Shown: positions 8,850 through 21,548, numbered from the stretch's first letter. The stretch is 64,000 nt of DNA from Linderina pennispora (GCF_002104995.1 NW_024468257.1:806001-870000); one strand, 5' to 3'. Notes: a model not told the origin generated them from the letters alone. Made by a program: numbers and translations.

Positions 8850-10580
8850 TTACGCATTGCGCAGGTCGATAATCTCAAAACTGTACCGCGCCTTGACCAC
8901 ATGTCCATCAGGATCAGCATTGGTATAGATTATGTCGGAGCCATCATGCGGATGGAACGCCGCCTCCTGCTTGCAGCTCTTGATAACATCCATGCCGGAC
9001 GGGTCGGTCAGCCGGAAGACTCCGTAGCGCGGGTCATACTTCGGGGAGCATACAATGGCAATAGCCTCAGGCATAAACTGCTGATATGAAAAGTGCGTAT
9101 GCAAGTCGAGAGAGCTCATAAAGCAGGTCTGCGACGGGTGTGTGTGGATCCAGCCCAGTGTCAACAGTTCCAGCTGCATCTGCGTCACAACCAACTCCTC
9201 CTCGTTCTCGGTCGTGCATGTGTCAGATGTAGCCTTTTGCTTCGGAATGATGAGCGTAGTTACTACCAGTGTCTCTTGTCCAGGGACAACCTTGCCGCAG
9301 AGCACGCCGCACGTCTCGAGGTTCTGCTGAGTGTTGGGCTCGGCGATGCGGATGAACTCCTCAAAGATATCCTCGGGAATCTGCATCGGACGCATGCGCT
9401 CGCCAGCTTCGGTTAGGGCGTATTCATCGGGGGAGATTACGCACTGAGGAAGTGCAGTCGGCGACATCTGTGCCAAGTCTCCCAACGGCACGATGGTGTT
9501 TGTCTCGGTGGCCAGGCCCGAAAAGTCATCGCAGTACTCACGCGGCTTCGGCGGCAGCGCTGGTACCGACGAAGGCAACGGTGTGTGGCCTCCGCTGACA
9601 GGTGAGGGACTAAATGTCGGGTCATACAGATTGGCGTGGCCAGGTGGTGGTGGCGAAAATTCAATCCCCGGCTGCACGGACGCCATTGACGTATGCTCGG
9701 GTATGGTGATCATGCCTGGGTTTGCAGCCGACGCGCGGCGTGGCCGGGCAGGGATTGGCGGCGGCGTCTGCTGCGCGTGTGGGGTTGAGTTCTGCCAGGT
9801 GTCACCTCCCTTGGGCGGCACCGGCGGCAGCGGTAAGTCGATCTGGGGCGGGGGTGGCCGGCTGGCAGCGGCAGCAGCAGAGGATGCCTCCAGCGATGGA
9901 TATTCTATCAGCGTCTCTGTCCTGACATTCGGATCTTTAGTATAGCTGCTAGACGATACCCGCCGTGTGTTCATAGAGTTATCGCTGATTCTGACCCCCT
10001 TCAGTGCGTCGGCCACATTGTATCCATATTTGGCCTCATCTTCGTATCGATCGAGGTGGATCTTGGGTTCCCCGTCGCCATATATATCCACAGTGCTATC
10101 CTTGCGTGGGTACTCTTGGATGCCTGGTAAAGGCGCGCGCTTTGGGCTGTCCTCTTTTGGCAGCTTGAATGTTGTCACCGATACCGACATCTTCTCCATC
10201 TGCTTCATACGCTCCTGGTATACCTCGTACCGCCTCTGCAACGTGGGCTTCAGTCTTTCCAGAATCGACAGCACCGTGATACAGCGCTTGTTGACCTCTT
10301 CCTTCTGCTTTGCGTACTTTGGCAGGCGGTACTCGTGGTGCTTGGGCAGGAATTTGAGTACAATGGTCGAGTATCGCATGTAGTAGACGTAGGCCAGCTG
10401 CAAGTCCTGCTCGATAAGCTGGTCGTCGGCCTTGGCAAGCAAGTTTTCCAGCGACTTGTAGATGGACTTTATCGAGCGCTTCGGGTCGATGTTGACCTGG
10501 GCCGCTTGCACCAGCTGGTACGTCGGGAGTACACGCTCGTCGGGCCGCCAGGTGAAATTCGATTTGATAGATTCCGACAT
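8850..10580 (-). CDS. AMSH-type K63-specific deubiquitinase (STAMBP/Sst2 family)
   Basis: Zinc metalloprotease that trims K63-linked ubiquitin from cargo at endosomes while bound to ESCRT. From the start at 10580 it has 576 residues. An N-terminal USP8-dimerisation/MIT-like helical domain covers ~1-130. A long Pro/Ser-rich linker with SH3-ligand-like strings such as RPPPPQIDLPLPPVPP (~220-400) follows. The C-terminal JAMM domain carries the catalytic HTHPS, the downstream SxxD of SSLDLHTHFSYQ, and the AMSH-specific C-terminal zinc-site region with FHPHDG. No intron or frame break. An upstream in-frame Met exists at 10640, but MSESIKSNF at 10580 is the better start. Adjacent to a JAMM-less paralogue downstream and MMS2 upstream, all on the minus strand. 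Confidence 0.9.
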   Translation of the reverse strand: MSESIKSNFTWRPDERVLPTYQLVQAAQVNIDPKRSIKSIYKSLENLLAKADDQLIEQDLQLAYVYYMRYSTIVLKFLPKHHEYRLPKYAKQKEEVNKRCITVLSILERLKPTLQRRYEVYQERMKQMEKMSVSVTTFKLPKEDSPKRAPLPGIQEYPRKDSTVDIYGDGEPKIHLDRYEDEAKYGYNVADALKGVRISDNSMNTRRVSSSSYTKDPNVRTETLIEYPSLEASSAAAAASRPPPPQIDLPLPPVPPKGGDTWQNSTPHAQQTPPPIPARPRRASAANPGMITIPEHTSMASVQPGIEFSPPPPGHANLYDPTFSPSPVSGGHTPLPSSVPALPPKPREYCDDFSGLATETNTIVPLGDLAQMSPTALPQCVISPDEYALTEAGERMRPMQIPEDIFEEFIRIAEPNTQQNLETCGVLCGKVVPGQETLVVTTLIIPKQKATSDTCTTENEEELVVTQMQLELLTLGWIHTHPSQTCFMSSLDLHTHFSYQQFMPEAIAIVCSPKYDPRYGVFRLTDPSGMDVIKSCKQEAAFHPHDGSDIIYTNADPDGHVVKARYSFEIIDLRNA

Positions 10581-10923
10581 TTGGGAGCAAGTGAGGAGAG
10601 TTGAGCAGGTTGAATTGCAAGCGTCGAGGCAAGAGTACAAAAGGGTGGGGGAAAAGCTTGGCTCGCTTGTTGAGGTTTTGGCTTTCTCCCAGTACAGCCT
10701 GCCTGTTTTTATTTAAGGTGAAATCTTGGCACCCCACACAGGCAGGCAGACAATTGGCCCTGCCCCTCACGCAGCGTACTCTGCACATGCAGCGATGGCT
10801 GCATGGGAGCTGATAGCAGGGGCACTATGAGAGCGGCTGTCAGTTTCGGCGTGCAAAAGAACATTCGGCAGGGTACATACGTGAGTCCATTTCATGATAC
10901 ACATGTCGCTTCTGAAGATAAAG

Positions 10924-11538
10924 TTAAAAGGTGGTGCCCTCGGGCGGCTGGGGCAGTTTCCGGTTCGTCGGCTGGGCCATTTCGCGGCGGAGCTCGGTCA
11001 GGACGGTCTCAAGCGTATAGCTGCGCTTCCAGTGGCCCAGGCAGCCAATGCGCTTCAAATCAACCTCGCCGTTGGTCGCGTTCACGCCAGGCAAGTTGAT
11101 CTTGGAAAGGAACACAACCTTTGGCGGCTGGTTCGGGTAGTTCTCGTCACAGAACAGCGTCAGCGAGTAGATGCGGTTCTCATGCGCAGACTACAGTAGA
11201 TTTGTTTGTTAGTTATATGTATCGTGCGGCTATGCCAGCAACCGCAGCTGTGCGTCGAATGCTTACATGGGGCGGGCCGAGAATGGTGCCATTCCAATGC
11301 TTCAGGTCAATGTCGTCGGGATCTGCCAGGCCATAGCTGCACGCCCCATCCCCGATGCCCTTCTCGCCCTTGTCGAGCTCTTCTAGCAGACGGAAGCTTC
11401 TGGGAACTACAATTTGGTCACAGTAAAAACGCCCAGCGGTTAGTCACTTCTGATGCTATTGCCATTGCAATGGTCGTCTGCCCATTTGGCCTGTAAGTTG
11501 CCAATGCTGTCGCAGGGTTGGGCCGTACCGTGAGCCAT
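10924..11538 (-). CDS. MMS2: ubiquitin-conjugating enzyme variant MMS2/UEV1
   Basis: Catalytically inactive E2-like protein that pairs with Ubc13 to build K63-linked ubiquitin chains in DNA damage tolerance and other signalling. Three exons: 11538-11529 (only 10 nt, ATGGCTCACG), 11406-11267 and 11190-10924, with introns of 122 and 76 nt. Joined they encode 138 residues, the family length. Visible landmarks are [11 protein letters not shown] at the start, [20 protein letters not shown], the [10 protein letters not shown] loop, and [21 protein letters not shown] near the C-terminus. The active-site cysteine of true E2s is absent, as expected. The very short first exon was placed by the GTACGG donor and restoration of the conserved VPRSF codon. 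Confidence 0.93.
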
Positions 11539-11839
11539 TGTATTCTGTAATCAAGCCAAGCTGTGTAATGTGCAAAATAATTACGTGTAGAGTAGACACG
11601 AGTTTGTGGTGTAGTATTTGGGCTGATGGCAACCATCGTCATCGCCTACGGCCAGCACTGCATATCCCCCGTGAGCCAGTGATCTGAGGAGTCAATTTGG
11701 CACGGGTATTTGATTATCGCTGATCCGGAGGATTTGGCAAGTAGAAAAGGTGGCTGTGGGGCGAGGGTTCCAAAAAGTGACTGTTACGTTGTGTGGCGTA
11801 GCAGCACTGCGTACAGTGCGTATTCCACAGATGACTCCA
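11539..11839. other. divergent intergenic region between MMS2 and acyltransferase
   Basis: About 300 bp between two divergent starts, expected to hold both promoters. No other gene seen. Confidence 0.5.
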
Positions 11840-11846
11840 TATAAAG
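11840..11846 (+). promoter_or_regulatory. TATA box of the acyltransferase gene
   Basis: TATAAAG about 90 nt upstream of the ATG at 11936. Its position favours 11936 over in-frame upstream Met codons at 11750 and 11831, which would lie in or before the promoter. Confidence 0.5.
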
Positions 11847-11935
11847 CAGACGTAGCGCACCAGACAGCCAGTGAGGCATACTCTTGCTTTTCCTCATCCC
11901 TAGCACGTCCAATACTTGACACTCTAACCACCAGG

Positions 11936-13343
11936 ATGACAGTCAGTGGCTCTATTTCTCCGCTCAGCTATCTATCGTCTATCAAGGCGCAGGAGATCCT
12001 GCTTGAGACCCTCGACGTGGCAGAGTTTGGTATCTCGGTTGATAGCATACTCTTTTTCGAAAACAAGGCCAATGACCCAGACTTCATGTCTAAAGAGGCG
12101 ATTAACCGCAGCCTGTGCAGAATCATTGCCGACCACTACCCCATCCTAGTGGGTCGCCCCAAGCTTACTGACGACCAGAGGTGCGCTATCAGCGTTGACC
12201 CTGACAACCTTAACATGCCCAGTGTCGAGGACGTATACGTTGACCAGCCCGCCGACAGGTTCCTGATTACGCTGAAGAAGGAAAAGGACCTCCAGTTTTT
12301 CAACTTGAAAAAGCTTGTCGATACCATCGGGATGGACAAGTTCCCCAAGTCAACCTTCCACAAGGACCACTCCAGCGTTGTCCTGCGCTTGCTCCGGTTC
12401 AAAGACAACAGCTATGTGGGATTCTCGCTATGTCTCCCACACGCCGTGTTTGATGGCATCAGTTGTGTAGCGTTCCAGGCTAATCTGTCTGCATATGTGC
12501 GCAACGGTGGCTACTGCAAGCTGGCCGACCCTCCCATTAATGACCGCAAAGTCATTGCGGACCATTTCTCTACGGTCACACCGGAGCCGCTCAGTATCGT
12601 CAAGCACTTCAAGGAGAGTGTTCCGGACCTGCCCATGACATTCCCAAAGAACGTGATCCCGCTGCTGATGCAGTCGCCTGATGTGCCGCCCTACGAGCAG
12701 CAGCACCTGCTTCACATCTCAGCCGAGAATTTGGAGCGCATGCGCCAAGATATCGATCCGTCGCAGTCAACCAACAACATCTTGACGTCGCTGCTGGTCA
12801 AGTGTATCCCCGCGGCCAATGCCGAGCATTTCGGCAGCCCGCCGCTCAACGTATATATAATGATGGCGTACGATATACGTGACCGCTCGACGATCCCACG
12901 GGCATATGCTGGCAACGCAACAGGCCCTATGACGCTACATATTGCTGGCGAGAAGGTCATGGGCAGCTCGACCAAGCAGCTGGCGCAGCACATCAAGGAG
13001 GCCGCTGTGGAGGTGCAGAGCGGACACTGCAAGACGCTCATTGACATCGTCGAGAATGATATCGGCGTCCTGTACAAGAGCTTCATGTACCTTGCGAACA
13101 CGCCGAATACTGCATATATAGGCACGTCCAACCTGCGCTATATGCCATATTCCAGCATTGACTTTGGTACCGGCGGACCGGATATCCTTTCGTTTTTCTA
13201 CATCAACCGCGAGGGGTTAATCCGCATCAATCCCAACAGACAGGATGGCGGCATCGACCTGTTCCTCAACTACGCCGATGCCAACTTTGACAAGCTCCAA
13301 GACCATGGAAGAGCTGATGGAGTATGCTGATGTTGTTTTCTGA
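11936..13343 (+). CDS. BAHD-like acyltransferase (transferase family PF02458 type)
   Basis: Predicted acyl-CoA-dependent O/N-acyltransferase acting on a small molecule. The catalytic HxxxD motif is present as HAVFDG around residue 165, and the structural DFGxG motif appears as DFGTGGPD near residue 415. Length is ~468 residues, normal for the family. The start was set by the TATA box at 11840. The plain reading frame ends at 13330 with an odd tail (HGRADGVC), but removing one base near 13305 gives NFDKLQDMEELMEYADVVF and a stop at 13341-13343, which resembles the usual end of these proteins; I prefer that end. No intron seen. Substrate unknown: toxin or secondary-metabolite O-acetylation and other roles are all possible. 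It lies alone, not in an obvious biosynthetic cluster. Confidence 0.8.
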
Positions 13344-13580
13344 GGGCTCTCCTGCCATGCCCACCCACCTGCCACAGACTTTTTTTATTTATTTTCATCA
13401 CTAAAAAAACCTGAGTATTCTGAAGCCATTTTTCTAGCCGCCACAAGTAAAAACCCACTTTTTCCACAGCTCTTTTCCTTGACTCTCAATTCACCCACTT
13501 TCCCCTCTCTTTAAATATTATTACCTCTACTCTCACCAACGCATTGCACACGCACACACATTACATATAGCCTGGCAGCC

Positions 13581-16500
13581 ATGGATAGCGACGAAGGTAC
13601 GCGAGCCGGCCTGGACCTGCTGTTCCGTGGGCAGAATAAACTTGTTTCTAAGCTTCAATTCATATCGGTGTAGTTGCAATTTGTCGCGTATGTCGGAGCG
13701 AAGCGACAGAGACAGGAGCCGCTGTTTCACCCGTGCAAGTGCTCGGGCAGCATAAAATTCGTCCACCAACAATGGTGAGTGTCAGCTAGACGTCAATTTT
13801 GGTTTTCTGGCCGGCGCCGTAGCGATGGAAGCCATGCTATGTCCTTTAGCTCCAGCACCACGGTCTAATATCCCTCCCCTCCTTAATTCCACACATGTAG
13901 TCTCGAAGAGTGGTTAACACATAGCAACAAAAAGTAAGTGCGCTTGGAATCGGTCGCTCTCACGGCGTTTATTAAGCATGCCAGTGCATCAGCTGCTTGT
14001 TCTGCAGTACTGCCAATTCTTGCAGCGTTTGACGCCTTGATTCAAACCACCGCGTTTCTGGCATTGGGGTCTACAAACTAAATCCCCTTGTTCTAACCGC
14101 ATGTAGATACTGCGAGCTATGTGGACACGAGTATGCGTTCACGCCGCTCTACGACCCAAACATGCCGGAGAGCATTCCAAAACGCATCATCGTGCGCCAG
14201 ATGCTTGCAAACCTCTTGGGCGTGCTGGGGACTGGGCTCAGATGGCTAGCGGTCGTCAATCCTGTGGCTTGTGGTGCTGCCGTATATTGTGTACTGGTTG
14301 ACGCGCTTCTACTTTTGGAGCGGTCAGTCCTTTGTTCCCAACGACTCGGTTGCCGCGACTGTCGCTCTTTACAGCGGCGACACTGATGCCACCAATGCAA
14401 CCATGCAGGCCAATTCAGCCGGGGCAGTGATCACAGCTGGCTCGCGCTTTGTTGACCATGCGTCGTGGCGCGAGTGGTATTTGGCAGTCCGCGACAACAA
14501 CACCATCTGGCGAGATTACATCGTATACGGGTGTTCTAGAGGGTGCCACCAACACCGCGCTGCTGCTGTACTCTTTAACCAGCATTGTTGTCAAGGTATG
14601 GACTCGGCTAGCAAAGCGCATTCTGGGTATCTCTATCTCTGAAGAGAACATCCATGCTCTGGTTGAAGTCATCTGTTGAGGGGCTGGCCAAGTGCGTCGA
14701 GGGTGGGGTCATCACAGTGTTTACGGTGCTGGCGTTTTTGGCGCTTTTCCTGCTGCGTGACTGGATTGTAATCAACATGCCTGCTCCTGACGACCTGGTC
14801 GACCAAGTGGAGCAGCAGATCAACAACAACAACATTGCCATTGCGCAGGACCGCCAGCGTTTGGAGCGACTGGTCGAGGGAGCGCCTTGCCAATGCGGAT
14901 AACCGTCTGGAAGTTCAGGGACAGCCGCTGATTGCTGAAAATCCGCAGCACCGGCCGTTGTTTGAGCGAAGGCCATTGGATGTCCCAGTGCTCGATGACT
15001 TGCCGCCGAATGAGCGGCCCATTGGACAGCAGCCCGAGGAGCAGCCAGCTATTCAGCACCATGAGGAGGAGCAACATACCGGGTGGGCTTACGCAGAGGA
15101 GGCATTTGTTGCCGATGTAGACGGCCTAGCAGACGGGTCTGACAACGATGATATGCCGGATATCCCGGTTGGCTCTACTGGACAAGCACTCGGTAGACGA
15201 TGTCAGCGATCAGGAGGACGTCAGCCGACCCATCTCCGCTTGTGGGGATCATTTCACCTCTATTGTCAGTAGGTGGTGTCGATACCGGCAAGGGCAAGGG
15301 CAAGGGCAAGGAGCGCGCACCAACACAGTCGTCGGCTTCTGATGATGCATGGTCGTTTGTATTTGGCGAGTCTTCTTCGTCAGCATCTGGTAGTGGTGGC
15401 AATGCCGACTCAGGCGCACACACTGGTGCTGCTTCTACTGCTGCGGCTGCTGGCGCTAGGAATGATAGGCCAGAGCCTGACAACGACATGCCTCCTACGT
15501 TCACCACAGAGCATAGTCAAGGACTTGTTGTGCACGCAGAACAGCGCCTGCACGAGAACCCTGACAACGGCAATGCACGCGACGACGAGGATCAGTGGGA
15601 GGACGAGAGTGACGATGACGAGGAGGTGCAGCGGCAGCGGCAGCTAGCAGTCCTGCGTGAATTTCAGCGTGCTCGACAGATGGAGGGTCTGCACCTAGAC
15701 CATCTTTTGCGTCCCAACCCCGGCCCCAACCCAGCGGACCCGCAGCAGCCACGGCAGCAGCCGCAGCGCCGGATGCGCCTGCGGCAGCAGGAGGCCAATG
15801 CTGATGCGCCAGTGCCAAATGTTGGCAACAGAAACCAGGTGCTCGGTGAACAAGAGGACCTTGACGAGGACCAGAACCAGCCTGACCCGGCCCTGGATCC
15901 AGACTTTGTGGATTTTGAAGGCGCCGATGGTCTGCTCGAAGCAATGGGGTTCCGTGGCCCGATCACCAACGCAATTCAGTACTTTATCCTCGTGCTGATC
16001 GTTGTTGCATTGATTCTGGCATTGGGTGCCTGGATCCCCTATGTGACTGGGCGTGCAGTTCTGGCCTCTCATCCCATCCGGCTTATGCTGTACCCCGTCC
16101 ACGCCTGTATCGAGGTCATCGATATGACTACAGAGTTTGTGGTTGACACGGTGCTGCCCATGGCATGGGTTCCTGTCCGCCCAATCTTTGCCACAGCAAC
16201 AAACCTGCTTGGTCCGGTACTCCTGCCAGTACTATCGCTTGCATTCCCTGGATTGAGGGAATCGCTAGCTGGTACCGGCGGTGGTGCTAGCTCGCTATGG
16301 GATTCCCTTGCCTCGCCCAGTGTTCGGTCGCTACTTCTCGAGGAGCTGCGCCAGTCATGGATTATCGAGCTGCTGTTTCCTTGGATTAGCACGGCAGCGA
16401 CTGGGAGTACTAGCGATCTGCCCACCAAAACAGTTCCCGACAGCATCGTTGCTGGCGCTGCCGATGCATACGCTAACGCAATTGACATAGCACGCAATGC

Positions 16501-18982
16501 CCTTGACAGCATCATGCCCGGTATAGTCAGCCAGGCCTCGGCCGGCGTTGATACGCTTTTGGCATCGGCACAGCGCGGCCTCGATGGAATCAGCCAAGTA
16601 CCCGACTGGGAGAAGGAGATCTGGAGCCAGTTCATCGAATGGGGAATTCCGATCGACAAGGTCTCTGTTATGCTGCAAAACGCTGCGGTCGGGCACACCC
16701 TGCACGACCGGCTGGTAACCATTGGTGTTGGCCACACCACAGTTTTTGTGATGTGCTGGTTCATTGTGCGCTACACCCCACGTATTCTGCGCCATACGCT
16801 GATCTACACTGTTGCACACATGCTCTTGCTAATGCTCAAGGTCATTGTTTTCGTCACAGTCGAGCTGGTCATGTTCCCAATCATGTGTGGCTTCTGCCTG
16901 GATGTGTCGCTGCTGCCGTTGCAGGCTGGGTCTTCTATCGCCTCGCGCATCGCATTCCTGGCTGCGCATACGCGACTCTCGCTGTTCCTGCACTGGATGT
17001 TTGGCATGGTGTTTATGTATCACTTTGCCAACTTTGTCGCCTACTGCCGAGAGGTCCTGCGCCCTGGCCTGCTGTGGTTCATCCGTGATCCGAATGACCC
17101 GCAATTCCGGCCAATGCGCGATATCCTCGAGGGCAGTCTAAAGCAGCAGATGCGCAAAATATGGACCGGCGCCATCATGTACTTCTCGATCATATTTGTA
17201 TGCTTCGGCCTGACATTTGTTGTGCTGACATCGCTGTTCAAGTCTGTGTACCCGATGCACTGGGGCATTGGCCGCTGGCCAGAGAGCAAACAGCACCTGA
17301 CGACGCGAGACCTCACAGCTGGGCTCCCAATTGACCTGCTGTTCCTACACTTTTTGCTCCCGGTGGCGATCGCGTGGGGGCGGCCCCTGGAGATACTCGG
17401 ATCTGTATTCAGACACTGGTGGCGAGCTGCTGCTGGTGCAGTACGGCTGACCGAGTTTGTGATCGGTGAGCGCAACATCCTTGACGAGGGACGGTGGATC
17501 ATCAATGGAATCCCGGCTCCTCTTCCCAAGCTCTGGATGCCAGTCGGCGTGGTTCAGACTGTTTTTGCCGAGTTTGAGTCTACCTTCACCGATGAAGCGC
17601 GCACAGGTACAGCCGATGGCGCGCTGCCCACTGACGAGTATCGGAGACGCTTGCAGAATGCGATCGATGAGGCGCTCCTTGAAACACATCCAGAGGTGCG
17701 CTTCATCCTCGATGGCCAGAATGTCAGGGCTCCATCTATTGACACTGTGCCCATCGTTCATGGTCGCCGCATGATTGTTCCGGTCGATGCGCATGGCCGT
17801 CCGACTGAGGACAGATACGACTACGAGGCTGCCGATGGGCCCAATAGAGAAGTGGAGATCAACCGTGGGCGCAATATTCCGCCTCAGGCTCCTGAAGACC
17901 GCGACCGTGACTTGCGCTACAAGGCTGAAAACTACCGTATCATCCACGTGCCACCCATGTTCTCTGCGCACATGGTAGCGTACATGGCCCTAACGTGGCT
18001 TGCAATGGGTCTGGTGATTGGAGTCGTGCTGACATCGTCGATTGTGATCGGCCGTGCCATCTATAGCGAGCTGTGGGGCTTGGACACTCATGACATCCAC
18101 GCCTTTGCGCTGGGGCTGCTGGTCGTTCTGGTGACAAGCGCCATTGCACATTGGGTAGTCAAGCGTGCAGTTGAGTTGCTTGACCGAGGCACCGATCGCC
18201 CAGCACGGCTGCGCGAGCTGTGGAGCCAGGCGTCCCGGGTGTGGGCGACTACGTGGAAGCTGGCTGTCACAGGAACAGCATTCTATGTGGTTGTGCCTGC
18301 GATATATGGCATTGTGCTCGAGGTCTACTTGATAACTGTGGTCCGTCAGTACCTCCAAGACGCTGGTATTGGTGAAATAATGAGCCGGACGCTGAGGCAG
18401 GTCATGCTACGTAACTGGCTGTTTAGCATTCTGCAGCTGCGGGTCATTGTGTCGCTGCTGCACTTTATGCCAGATCTGTTCTGGAGCCGCGAGATGGACA
18501 GGCTGTTCACTGGTCCGCCGCATACGTGGCACGTCATGCGTGGTCTCTACGTGTTTGCCCTGCCGGCGATTGCACTGTCGCTGGTAAGCGCAGCCCTGCC
18601 GATTGGCCTGACCTCGTTTATCATGTGGAGGAGCGGCTCGCTTGATGCAGAGACATTTGCCAGCATCTTCGAGCTGGAGGACATTGAGCTGCTGGCATGG
18701 AGCAGTAAGGTGATCATGATCGTTTCTGTGATGTGTGGAGCAGCGTTCCAGGGGATCGTCGTCTACAGGCGCTGGTCACGTTATGTCCGGGACCGAGCAT
18801 ACCTAGTTGGTCAGCAGCTGCTCAATCTGGACGGTACTGGCGTGGAGGCAAATGGCAGAGGCCCTCAGCCCGAAAATGCCGAGGAAATTGCGCATGCGGA
18901 TATCGTGGCCAACAACAACAACAACAATAACGAGAACGATGTCGCTGAGCCAGCGGAGGGCGGTGCGGCCGAAGTCTTCTAA
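13581..18982 (+). CDS. SSM4: ER ubiquitin ligase DOA10/SSM4 (MARCH6/TEB4 type)
   Basis: Large polytopic RING-CH ligase of the ER and inner nuclear membrane that marks misfolded proteins for degradation. Four exons: 13581-13596, 13674-13774, 13901-13933 and 14107-18982, with small introns across the RING. The RING-CH is clear: CRVCRSE, LFHPCKCSGSIKFVHQQC and KKYCELCGHEYAF, followed by TPLYDPNMP as in all DOA10 proteins. Many membrane segments follow. A long acidic, Gln/Pro-rich cytosolic stretch occupies roughly 14830-15950 and a poly-Asn tail lies at the end. The 3' part from 15200 on is one clean frame, but the 5' part needs seven single-base removals (near 13718, 14262, 14525, 14671, 14880, 15180, 15226). 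After these the protein is ~1672 residues, longer than yeast Ssm4 (1319) mostly through low-complexity sequence. Confidence 0.92.
15287..15310 (+). repeat. GGCAAG hexanucleotide repeat in DOA10
   Basis: Four perfect tandem copies of GGCAAG encode a (Gly-Lys)4 run inside the disordered cytosolic loop of DOA10. Confidence 0.9.
18911..18931 (+). repeat. AAC-rich repeat encoding poly-Asn tail of DOA10
   Basis: A run of AAC codons with one AAT interruption gives a poly-asparagine stretch a few residues before the DOA10 C-terminus. Confidence 0.85.
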
Positions 18983-21548
18983 ATAGCGCACCTGCTGCCG
19001 ATTTCCAAATGTTTGGCTGGTGACCGCGTGTGCTGCAAGACTGCTTGCGCTTCCCCAGACATCACTCTACCGCGAGCGGTGTTCGCGGGGCGTGCTCCTG
19101 TGTGCACCAACAACTGACACGGCGCTCAAGCACCCTCTGAATTAGCCCTGTTTATCATCTGTGAGTCGCTATGACATAAAATTCAAGTTTGTCCGATTCG
19201 CTGCTGCCCTCTCTTTTTTGCGTGAATCACTATCCCCGGGTACAAAACTGGCACAGTAAATACGGAAATCAGATCCCAGGGACCGGGACAAGACGGCCCG
19301 GCCAAGCAACGTGCATAAATGCGAAGCAGCGACTGGTGATAGATAAGCTGCATCTACATCACTGGTCCTGGGATGCGCCTTTGTGGCGGACCGCCTCTCC
19401 ACTCCTTCCGGAGGACTGTCCGAGCGGCGAGTATGCTGGCACGTTTGCAGCGAATGCATTGTGAATCCCTCGGGGTGGTTGAAATCTCATTTGAAAAACA
19501 TTCGTCGGAGCAATGGCAATCACCCAATATGCAGTTAGCCCAATGATATCGTGAGATTCAATACTTGGAGCTTCATTTCCAAGGACTGAAAGGGCATGGC
19601 GCTGAGGCGGATGCCTTTTATATGCATAGTCCTGCAAGCATGATCCGCACAATGTTTGCTCAAATGATCCCGGTCTCGCTGATCTCTAGGTGGGGGCGCT
19701 GTGAGTGAGAGCGACACACAAAGCTGGCTCTCGCCAGCCATTATCGCTAGCCTCACCTGCTCGTACCTTCCCCAAAAAAAAAAAAACTTTTTGCCAAGCT
19801 TGAAAGGGCGGAGAACCAGAGTTGACCCAGAAAAAAGCACCGCAAATGCTTTGAACCGTAGCGCGCTTTCTCTCTTTCAACAAGTTTTTTCTATTTTCCC
19901 ACTTGGAGTTTCTGTCGTATGCAATTTCATAGCGGTTGAGGCTAGCGACGCATTGAACTCCCCTTTGGCACACCTCCATAGCTTTATTGCAGGTAAGGGA
20001 CATTCTCCGTCCTGCGTTGGGGCCGAGAAATGGCTATGTCCGATAATACTTTGTTGGATGTTTGTGGCACAGTTGACTTGAGAGATCCTATCGAGATGTC
20101 ACAAGGCTTTTGTTTACGGTGCTGCGCACGTTACTCAGCCAGGGTGCTTACCAGTCAATACTTCGCTGCTCCGTGACTGTTGAATCCCGAACAAGGGTAG
20201 AATGGACTATAGTCGAAAATTATCGGGGGCAGTAAGAAGCTTACCACAGCCCCGTATTTTTGCTGCCCCATTCCCATCTCTACTTCTCATCACCATCATC
20301 CTTCAACGATTCCTTTGCCAAACGTGCGCTGAACACCGAGTTTCCGTTGTGCAATCCACTTTACACTCCCACTGGGTGTGAGCCAATGTAACCTTGCTCG
20401 CCAGATGCAGCTGCACCCATTCAATGCAGATTGAGTGTCCAAGGGGCAAATCAAACAGGCTGATTGGGCTTTTTCGGGTGTGTACCATCATGAGCTTTTC
20501 AATAGTTGGCTTTAATGGTCCGCTTTTTGACCCTGTGTGCTGGATTTATCTGTCAATGGTCTGTGAGTTTGGGGAGTGGGGATGCCCTGGCACTGGAGCC
20601 GATCGGTATATAGTTGCAGCCTCCTTCCCTCCTCTCCCAGCGCTTTGGAAATCAGCTCCACACAATCCTGCCACCGAATTCTTTTCCTTGCCATTTTATT
20701 TCATTTTTGCCGTCTCGCTTAATAGGTAAATGTCTGGCGCACCTGAGCGGCATTTATCCCCTTCTCCGGCTGGTGCACAATAATGCGGATAGGTTACTGA
20801 GGACAACGGGGATTGCATTCTGCTGAAAACGCCTTCTGCATGTGGCTTGCCCTTGTTTCTTGTGAATTGCTGAGTGTGGCCTTTGGTTGTCCTTCCAGTC
20901 GACCTACTCTTTGGTTCCCACCCGCGCCCCCTCACTTTTGTCTTGTACGCCTCCACTGGCAGCCCTTTTGCTATTTGCACCCATCCATCCCCAAGCACTG
21001 TGATGAATTCCAATATAGGTTTGGCTCACCACCGGCTTCCTCTCTGCCTGTACATGCATTTTCTCCTCTCGCCAACACTCATCTTGACTGACATAGCATG
21101 GCTCCCCCAAGCAGCTATTGTTGCAGGATACAAAAAACAGTTTCGTTGTGACAGGTCGTCGTCTTAGACAATGTGTCGTCCAGAAAACCATGCACGGCAG
21201 AAAAAAATTGTGACCAGCCACAGTGCACCTTTTCTCATGATGAACCTCGACAAGTGCTAGCTCTTCCATCGACCCGCTCGTTTCTCTTCTCTTTCTTCTC
21301 TCTTGCACATTGAACGAGTGTTTTGCGAGCTTTCTTTCCTTTTCCTGCTGTCTGAAAATCTGCTTGGTGACTAGACCGGAAGCGTTCCTATTATTGGCGA
21401 CCTTTTGACCCCGAATCAGCCCGGCTTTCTCGCTTTTTCTCGATTTGGTATCCCGTTTTTGTCACTCGTGCACAATATTTGCCTCTTTTATATTATCTAC
21501 AGGCTTGGCTACCTGTGCTTTTGCACAATATTGTCAGCTAGCACTGTT
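18983..21548. other. long intergenic region upstream of the velvet-like gene
   Basis: About 2.6 kb with no supported gene on either strand. It is rich in T/C runs, carries A-tracts (around 19774-19787) and many short chance frames without motifs. Its size is unusual for this gene-dense window and suggests a long regulatory region for the velvet-like gene to its right, but I could not single out operator sites. Confidence 0.5.
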
